A stretch of 25,996 nt of DNA from Candidatus Woesearchaeota archaeon (GTDB lineage: Archaea; Nanobdellota; Nanobdellia; Woesearchaeales; GCA-2687795). The stretch covers positions 1 to 25,996 of the forward strand of contig NZBG01000028.1 of assembly GCA_002687795.1 (NCBI GenBank). Reading direction: 5' to 3'. A model generated the notes under the pieces. It was not told the DNA's origin. It saw only the letters and a list, made by a program, of their open reading frames with translations, and ran no database searches. Positions 22,501-25,996 of the stretch are shown here, in pieces. Made by a program: the position numbers and the translations under genes. Every line of letters begins with the position of its first letter. The stretch's first letter is position 1.

Positions 22501-23014
22501 CATATATGGATATGCCTGAGATTTCTTCGATAAGCTTTCTTCTTTCTGAGGAAGGCATCTCAGTGAACCTTACAATATCTCCCTGGAGGATTATGTTATA
22601 TCCCTCAGGATCAATCTTTGCTATAGACATAAGGTCAAGTATCTGCTGCCTTGTTCTTGCCTGATTATTGATCTTGTAAACAGACTGGCCTTTTCCTTTG
22701 ACAATTCTTGTGATTTTTATTGACTCGTCATCAGAGGGAAATGTTTTGTCCTTGTTATCAAAGTAGATAGAAACCTCTCCGAATTTCGCGGGGTTTTTGC
22801 TTTTTCCACCATTGTAGATAAGGTTAGCTGATTTTTCAGCTCTTAATGATTTTGTGGATGATTTTCCAAGAACGAAGCAGAGTGCATCTAAGACATTAGA
22901 TTTGCCGGAGCCGTTCGGCCCAAGAACGCAGTTATAGTTGTTTCCAAAAGGTATCTCTGTTCGCCTTGCAAAACTCTTAAACCCATGCATTACTATTTTG
23001 TTTATCTTAGTCAT
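19517..23014 (-). CDS. smc: Chromosome segregation protein SMC
   Basis: ATPase that folds and entraps DNA to compact and separate chromosomes. The 1165-residue length is typical. The N-terminal head has Walker A GPNGSGKSN (32-40). A long coiled coil (about 170-480) leads to the hinge (about 500-650), including GIYGTVSELG and ALEIAAGKRMNSIVV. The second coiled coil (about 675-1010) returns to the C-terminal head with the ABC signature LSGGEKTLTA (from 1076) and Walker B YVLDEVDAALD (about 1101-1111), then the IIISHN switch. It is SMC rather than Rad50, because the hinge is a folded domain and not a CxxC zinc hook. No scpA or scpB gene is visible nearby. A TATA-like CCTTAAATAATAG (23052-23064) lies 44 bp before the ATG. 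It is divergent from the TRAM gene. Confidence 0.97.
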   Translation of the reverse strand: MTKINKIVMHGFKSFARRTEIPFGNNYNCVLGPNGSGKSNVLDALCFVLGKSSTKSLRAEKSANLIYNGGKSKNPAKFGEVSIYFDNKDKTFPSDDESIKITRIVKGKGQSVYKINNQARTRQQILDLMSIAKIDPEGYNIILQGDIVRFTEMPSSERRKLIEEISGISIYEEKKQKAINELEKVESKLKEAEIILSERGNYLKELEKDRNHALKYKDMCDKIDQNKASYLKLNIDKIEAEKGSYKEKSNKVKAEMDKLNKNMDDLRKGIKEKKEEIKKISDEIEQKGRKDQVLLNKEIESLKIELTKKGARIETVKNEIEKVKKRKLDLKSDIQEINNKIKEFEAKKQDIQNLTSKKLSEKIDFEAKIKTFREKNKLDSVGIIEKDIDELDKAAEDKQKEIQAIRQEQHNLLREKDRIEHLINVTEEKINKVFEVEKENKQQINDLKAKRDEFKKSTLELNKLLEEDSVLSAKLANMRKELVVHHETLSKLNARSIGIRERFTGDIAVKKILEQKNKVSGIYGTVSELGNVSSKYSLALEIAAGKRMNSIVVKDDKVAATCIKYLKDNKFGIATFLPLNKLREVEIRRDVKELAKARGSYGLAIDLVSYDSQFKKVFNYVFSNTLVVDNLDVARRIGIGSARMVTLKGDMADTSGAMHGGYRSRKRHGMGFSEKEVSSDMQTHEAKISELTSLISSLESRRTENEDKISGLRTYKANLEGEIIKVERSLHLESDDLDMSKQKKGQLATELSKVDNNIKEVEKKITEVNKGLANVKIDKQKLRTKITTLRDPTLIAELRAFEEKRTEINEQVIKHESESNNIKEQINSIHKPELEKISQILKQLDKEEEGFIGEQETLTEFIESQEKFLEEKEEKAKEFYNKFKNLFDKRNKINEEAQIFEKQVNDQQEKSRETEIKLNTLSLKEAELNAKLSTLNQEFEQYHGLKLDLSKSEKELNEEIKRFEKMKENIGSVNMRALEIYEEVEKEFNSLSSKKEKLDSEKEDVQNMMNEIEGRKKDLFMKTLDVVSNNFKRIFGLLTKKGEANLELEEPENPFDGGLGIKVKITGTKFLDIRSLSGGEKTLTALAFIFAIQEHEPASFYVLDEVDAALDKHNSEKFAKLIGKYAERAQYIIISHNDGVISEASNLFGVSMNEHGMSKVISLKI

Positions 23015-23051
23015 GTTTTCACTCTTTTTTTCCTAAGAAAAGCTTTGATTG

Positions 23052-23064
23052 CTATTATTTAAGG
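23052..23064 (-). promoter_or_regulatory. TATA-like box of smc
   Basis: Minus-strand CCTTAAATAATAG lies about 44 bp before the ATG at 23014, giving a leader of about 18 nt with a weak GAGTGA ribosome-binding site. Confidence 0.45.
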
Positions 23065-23093
23065 CTTTCGATTTTAGAAAAAAAACCATCAAG

Positions 23094-23103
23094 TTTAAAT
23101 ACT
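23094..23103 (+). promoter_or_regulatory. TATA box of the TRAM gene
   Basis: TTTAAATACT places transcription start near 23123, inside the palindrome that follows. A GGTGA ribosome-binding site (23144-23148) precedes the ATG at 23158. Confidence 0.55.
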
Positions 23104-23108
23104 ACTTC

Positions 23109-23129
23109 TTAATATCTTTAAGATATTAA
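23109..23129. promoter_or_regulatory. Perfect 10-bp palindrome over the TRAM gene start site
   Basis: TTAATATCTT (23109-23118), T, AAGATATTAA (23120-23129). It covers the predicted transcription start, so it could be an operator that blocks initiation; in RNA only its second half would be present. Confidence 0.55.
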
Positions 23130-23157
23130 ATAATAAATAACGTAGGTGAGAATTAGT

Positions 23158-23553
23158 ATGGAATTTGAAAGATCAGGAAGAGGAAATTCACCTGTAAGTG
23201 AAGGTGAAGAGTTGGATGTAACAATAGAGGCTGTTGGAGCAAAAGGAGACGGTATTGCCAAGAAGAACGGCTTTGTGTTGTTTATTCCAAATACCAAGGA
23301 AGGAGATAATGTAAAGGTAAGAATTACAAAAGTTTTCAGAAAGGTTGGTTTTGCTGAAGTTATCGGTGAAGGACAGCCGCAAGCTGAAGGAGAAGCTAAG
23401 GAAGAAGCTGGAGAAGAACAGCCTGCTGAAGAAGCAGAAGCGCCTAAGGAAGAGGAGCAACCTGCTGAAGAAGTAGAAGCTGAACCAGAAGCTGCTGAAG
23501 ACACAGAAGACTTTGGTGAAGAAGAACCGGAAAAAGAATCAAAAAAGAAATAA
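23158..23553 (+). CDS. TRAM-domain RNA-binding protein with acidic tail
   Basis: A 131-residue protein with one TRAM domain (about 10-68), a small beta-barrel that binds RNA: GEELDVTIEAVGAKGDGIAK, NGFVLFIPNTKEGDNVKVRI, KVFRKVGFAEVI. Single-TRAM proteins are widespread in archaea and some act as cold-shock-like RNA chaperones. The tail (about 72-131) is almost wholly Glu, Ala and Pro (EEAGEEQPAEEAEAPKEEEQ) and ends in KKK; it is unusually long and acidic. I took the ATG at 23158, not the GTG at 23146, because GGTGA lies at ribosome-binding distance from it and overlaps the GTG. It is divergent from smc. Confidence 0.92.
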   Translation: MEFERSGRGNSPVSEGEELDVTIEAVGAKGDGIAKKNGFVLFIPNTKEGDNVKVRITKVFRKVGFAEVIGEGQPQAEGEAKEEAGEEQPAEEAEAPKEEEQPAEEVEAEPEAAEDTEDFGEEEPEKESKKK

Positions 23554-23562
23554 TTGAGATTA

Positions 23563-23757
23563 TTATATCTTGATTTTTTCAGAATTTATTTCTTTAAGAT
23601 TCTTGAGGGAATATGATTTATTTTTATTATTCTTTTTATTTTTCTGTTTGAATAGATAATAGATTAATACCACAAAGTAGAGGATTCTGGGGAAGAGGAA
23701 TAAGAGGAAGAAGAATATTATGATTGTCAGGAGAACGAATATAAAAAGGTTAGGCAT
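23563..23757 (-). CDS. Small membrane protein (64 aa)
   Basis: A very hydrophobic N-terminal two thirds (about 3-36, FIFVLLTIIIFFFLLFLFP and onward) can form one or two membrane helices, followed by a Lys/Asn-rich cytoplasmic-type tail (KQKNKKNNKNKS). Its ATG lies 2 nt after the stop codon of the AIM24-family gene, and that gene's last codons supply GGAGG as a ribosome-binding site, so the two form a tight operon. No family is recognised. AT-rich DNA readily makes such frames, but position and ribosome-binding site argue that this one is real. Confidence 0.55.
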   Translation of the reverse strand: MPNLFIFVLLTIIIFFFLLFLFPRILYFVVLIYYLFKQKNKKNNKNKSYSLKNLKEINSEKIKI

Positions 23758-23759
23758 TT

Positions 23760-24500
23760 TTATCCGCCTCCCCCTATATTGCTTATAGCTCCTCTAATGC
23801 CTGTTCCTAAGCCTCCGGAAGACCTGCCAGTTGAGAAGTATCTTCCTATTTTTCCTGCAAGGTTTGCTAATGGCATACTCTGAAGCCATACTTTGCCTGG
23901 GCCTGTTAAGGTTGACCAGAACAAGCCTTCTCCACCAAAGAAGATATTTTTCACGCCTTCTACAAGCTCTATGTCAAAATCTACAGAAGGTTCAAACATT
24001 GCTATATGGCCAGTGTCAACCCTTAGGGTTTGGTCTTTTTTGAGTGTCATTTCTATGATTTCTCCTGCCAGTTCAACAAATGCATAGCCTTTTCCGGATA
24101 GTTTTTGGAGTATGAAGCCTTCTCCGCCAAAGAAGCCTGCCCCAAGACGTTTCCTGAAGTACATCCTTAGCTTTACACCTTCCTGAGCGCACATGAATGC
24201 ATCTTTCTGGCAGATTATCTCTTTGTCTTCATCAAATTTTATGGGGATGATTTTGCCCGGGAATTCTGAGGCGAATGTTATGATGCCTTTGCCTCCTGTG
24301 CAGGTGAAAGTGTTGAGAAATATTGATTCTCCTGAGAACCTTCTTTTTATGCCTTCTACCAGGCCGCCTCTTGTGTTGCTGAGCATCCTTATGTTGTCAG
24401 ACATCCATGACATTCCGCCTGATTCTGAGTAGATGGTTTCGTTTTTGTTTAGTTCAAAGCCTACAGTCTGCATGACTGTGCCTGTGATTTTGAATTTCAT
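23760..24500 (-). CDS. AIM24 / TIGR00266 family protein
   Basis: A 246-residue protein of the AIM24 family, a beta-rich fold related to tubby-like structures; the bacterial and archaeal members have no proven reaction, and the yeast member supports mitochondrial inner-membrane organisation. Family features are the N-terminal QTVGFELNKNETIYSESGGM, SWMSDNIRM, the repeated GGEGFILQKLSGKGYAFVEL and FFGGEGLFWSTLTGPGKVWL, and the glycine-rich C-terminus (SSGGLGTGIRGAISNIGGGG). Length fits. A TATA box 27 bp before the ATG indicates a leaderless mRNA. The following small membrane protein is translationally linked, which hints at a membrane-related role. Confidence 0.93.
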   Translation of the reverse strand: MKFKITGTVMQTVGFELNKNETIYSESGGMSWMSDNIRMLSNTRGGLVEGIKRRFSGESIFLNTFTCTGGKGIITFASEFPGKIIPIKFDEDKEIICQKDAFMCAQEGVKLRMYFRKRLGAGFFGGEGFILQKLSGKGYAFVELAGEIIEMTLKKDQTLRVDTGHIAMFEPSVDFDIELVEGVKNIFFGGEGLFWSTLTGPGKVWLQSMPLANLAGKIGRYFSTGRSSGGLGTGIRGAISNIGGGG

Positions 24501-24520
24501 TATAGAAAATACTGGGTAAG

Positions 24521-24533
24521 GTTAAATATAAAG
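24521..24533 (-). promoter_or_regulatory. TATA box of the AIM24-family gene
   Basis: Minus-strand CCTTTATATTTAA is centred about 27 bp before the ATG at 24500. Confidence 0.6.
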
Positions 24534-24541
24534 GTTGTGAT

Positions 24542-25282
24542 TTAGCTGAGTTTCTTTTCCAACTCTTTCTTCAGCTTGTCTCCTATGTATTTCCCTTTAA
24601 AGAAGTCAATCCTTACAGCGATTGAGATTTTGTCTGCTAAGACTCTTGCAATCTTGCCATGCTCTGAGTGCCTTGCTTTCTGGATCAAAGGATGCTCATG
24701 CAGGAATCCGTATTTTGGGCAGAGTGAGCCTTTTCTTAGGTGTCTGAATAAGGCTTTTTCTGCTCCTAATAATTGTATTTGGGATGCTGAGATTGTTGCT
24801 AATTTCTTTATTGAGCCTGCATGTTCTATCAGCCTTGCTCCGATTTGAGAGCCTGTTAAGGCATACATGTTGGGGCAGAGCTCTTTAACTAAAGCTTCAA
24901 GGTAAGCTTCTGCAGTGTCTTTTAGTTCGTATAGGTTGTTTAGCTCTTTTGCAAGATCTGTTAGCAAGCTTAATTCTGTTTTGCTGAATTCTTTTCCCAT
25001 GGAGCTTTCTTCTTTTAGGCTTATTTCTTTTAGCTGCTCTTTTCTGCTTTTTGTTAATATTAATTTTATGAAGTGCTCATTGCTTTCAACAGCTTTCTCA
25101 AGCTCCGGAAGGCAGTATGAGTACCATTCTCTTATTCTTTTGGATAAAGTGTTTATCAGCTTGTTTAGCTCATCAATTGAGCTTATAGCCTGGACTATTA
25201 AGATGTCCTTAGTTACTGATTCTTTGATGTTTGCTTTTGTGGCTGCAAGGTTCTTTTGATAGAGTTGTTTGAAGTCTGTCAT
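24542..25282 (-). CDS. Nop5/Nop56-58 family C/D sRNP core protein, short
   Basis: Scaffold of the box C/D sRNP that guides 2'-O-methylation of rRNA and tRNA. The 246-residue product contains the coiled-coil segment (from about 26; IREWYSYCLPELEKAV at 50-65) and the Nop domain, with the signature LLGAEKALFRHLRKG and then PKYGFLHEHPLIQKA. The C-terminus is basic (KKELEKKLS). Archaeal Nop5 proteins usually begin with a domain of 100 residues or more that binds fibrillarin; here only about 25 residues precede the coil, so that domain appears missing. A TATA box 26 bp before the ATG supports this start, and no upstream in-frame extension is evident. It may be a Nop-domain paralog (Prp31-like in layout) or a reduced Nop5. 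Divergent from the oxidoreductase gene. Confidence 0.88.
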   Translation of the reverse strand: MTDFKQLYQKNLAATKANIKESVTKDILIVQAISSIDELNKLINTLSKRIREWYSYCLPELEKAVESNEHFIKLILTKSRKEQLKEISLKEESSMGKEFSKTELSLLTDLAKELNNLYELKDTAEAYLEALVKELCPNMYALTGSQIGARLIEHAGSIKKLATISASQIQLLGAEKALFRHLRKGSLCPKYGFLHEHPLIQKARHSEHGKIARVLADKISIAVRIDFFKGKYIGDKLKKELEKKLS

Positions 25283-25303
25283 GGATATAAGAGTGGGTTG
25301 GGG

Positions 25304-25314
25304 GTATATAAAGG
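25304..25314 (-). promoter_or_regulatory. TATA box of the Nop5-like gene
   Basis: Minus-strand CTTTATATAC within this span is centred about 26 bp before the ATG at 25282, implying a leaderless mRNA. Confidence 0.6.
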
Positions 25315-25332
25315 TTTATGTGTATAGAAACA

Positions 25333-25341
25333 TTAATATAC
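25333..25341 (+). promoter_or_regulatory. TATA box of the porG-like gene
   Basis: TTAATATAC is centred about 27 bp before the ATG at 25364, implying a leaderless mRNA. Confidence 0.55.
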
Positions 25342-25363
25342 AAAAAGGTTCTGTTAGAAGGTT

Positions 25364-25915
25364 ATGATTGAGATAGTTATTCATGGAAGGGGAGGACAGG
25401 GAGCGGTTACCACCGGCCAATTGATGGCTGTTGCTGCTTCTTATGATGATAAGGAGAGCCAGACTTTTCCGATGTTCGGGGTTGAGAGGTGCGGAGCTCC
25501 TGTTGAGGCTTTTGTAAGGCTTTCTGATAAGAGGATTGATTTAAGGTCTCAGATATATACTCCTGATATTGTTATTGTGTTAGAGCCTTCATTGCTTAGC
25601 GCGGTTGATGTTACAAAGGGCTTGAAGAAGAAAGGTTTGGTTATAATAAATTCAAATAAAAAAGCCTCGTCTTTTGGGATTAAGAATGGCTTTGTTGTTA
25701 AGACTGTTGATGCTACAAGTGTTGCTTTGGAGATTTTTAAGAAGCCTATTGTTAATACTGCAATGCTGGGAGCGTTCTCTGCTGTTACTGAGCTGGTTTC
25801 ATTGCCTTCTTTGGAGAAGGCTGTTGATGATATTTTTATTGGAAGGAAGGGTAAGAAGATTGCTGATTTGAATAAGAAAGCTGTTAGAGAGGTTTATCAT
25901 AAAGCGAAAAAATGA
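25364..25915 (+). CDS. porG: 2-oxoacid:ferredoxin oxidoreductase, gamma subunit (pyruvate type)
   Basis: Gamma subunit of the pyruvate (or related 2-oxoacid) ferredoxin oxidoreductase, which converts a 2-oxoacid and CoA to acyl-CoA, CO2 and reduced ferredoxin. The 183-residue product has the family's N-terminal motif IHGRGGQGAVTTGQLMA (6-22), then FGVERCGAPVEAFVRLSD (about 38-55), IVLEPSLL (about 70-77) and the C-terminal NTAMLGAFSAVTEL. Length is typical. The delta, alpha and beta subunit genes usually follow; none is in the remaining 80 bp, and a hairpin directly follows the stop, so either the operon is split or the hairpin separates it. Substrate specificity cannot be told from the gamma subunit alone. 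Confidence 0.92.
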   Translation: MIEIVIHGRGGQGAVTTGQLMAVAASYDDKESQTFPMFGVERCGAPVEAFVRLSDKRIDLRSQIYTPDIVIVLEPSLLSAVDVTKGLKKKGLVIINSNKKASSFGIKNGFVVKTVDATSVALEIFKKPIVNTAMLGAFSAVTELVSLPSLEKAVDDIFIGRKGKKIADLNKKAVREVYHKAKK

Positions 25916-25919
25916 ACCT

Positions 25920-25939
25920 CCCCGCACTAAAGTGCGGGG
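25920..25939. terminator. 9-bp GC-rich hairpin after porG
   Basis: CCCCGCACT (25920-25928), loop AA, AGTGCGGGG (25931-25939), 4 bp after the stop codon. It is far more GC-rich than its surroundings. It may end the porG transcript or belong to an IS200/IS605-type element end. Confidence 0.5.
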
Positions 25940-25951
25940 TATCATATTAAG

Positions 25952-25973
25952 CAAAGGAAGTAACTTTCCTTTG
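25952..25973. repeat. Second hairpin near the window end
   Basis: CAAAGGAA (25952-25959), loop GTAACT, TTCCTTTG (25966-25973), a perfect 8-bp stem 12 bp after the GC-rich hairpin. Confidence 0.45.
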
Positions 25974-25996
25974 TTGTCCGCCAAAATTCCAATATC

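Noticed and set aside
19517..23014. Rad50-type ATPase instead of SMC
   Set aside because: The middle is a folded SMC hinge rather than a zinc hook, and no mre11 gene is adjacent.

Overview
This window comes from an AT-rich archaeal genome, most likely a DPANN-type lineage (Woesearchaeota/Pacearchaeota-like); the lineage is inferred from gene style, not from a database match. Archaeal signs are a transcription factor B, an archaeal-type valyl-tRNA synthetase, a Nop5-family C/D sRNP protein, an archaeal-type RNase HII, tRNA genes interrupted by introns, and many genes whose TATA box lies about 25-28 bp before the start codon, which implies leaderless mRNAs.

Layout. (1) 1-1105: the 3' third of a 23S rRNA gene, with three small hairpin insertions in domain V (H81/82 loop, H89 tip, H91 tip) and no 5S gene after it. 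(2) 1191-5079: valS, a kinase-like gene broken by one in-frame stop, and rnhB. (3) 5084-12894: an accessory island with an unknown protein, a UPF0489-like protein, an AlbA_2/Schlafen-type regulator, two tandem Cys-rich repeat lipoproteins (the first with an in-frame TGA just after its lipobox) and a four-helix-bundle protein. Its long intergenic stretches hold diverged inverted repeats; the clearest pair (70 nt each, conserved ends around a 40-nt variable middle) flanks 4.7 kb. (4) 12895-15350: a XerA-type tyrosine recombinase bracketed by TAAAACTTTTA repeats, then two coiled-coil/winged-helix genes; the second has helically phased TGGGACA repeats upstream. (5) 15450-18949: core genes for a METTL5-like rRNA methylase, a YkgJ-type Cys-cluster protein, TFB, an MGMT-like protein and a three-repeat membrane-anchored protein. 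(6) 19058-19404: tRNA-Gly(TCC) with two introns, one in the T-loop, and tRNA-Ser(CGA) with a 19-nt intron. (7) 19517-25915: SMC, a TRAM-domain protein, an AIM24-family protein with a small membrane protein, a short Nop5, and the gamma subunit of a 2-oxoacid:ferredoxin oxidoreductase, ending in two hairpins.

How it fits together. The flanks are information-processing housekeeping: translation (rRNA, ValRS, tRNAs, METTL5-like, Nop5), transcription (TFB), RNA binding (TRAM) and chromosome maintenance (RNase HII, SMC, MGMT). The middle (about 5-15 kb) looks like a laterally acquired or mobile island, because of its unknown genes, surface lipoproteins, repeats and recombinase. The most notable signals are the recombinase-associated repeats, the inverted 70-nt elements, the 11-bp-phased TGGGACA array, the T-loop tRNA intron and the 23S domain V insertions. 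All calls rest on reading the sequence; no searches were run.
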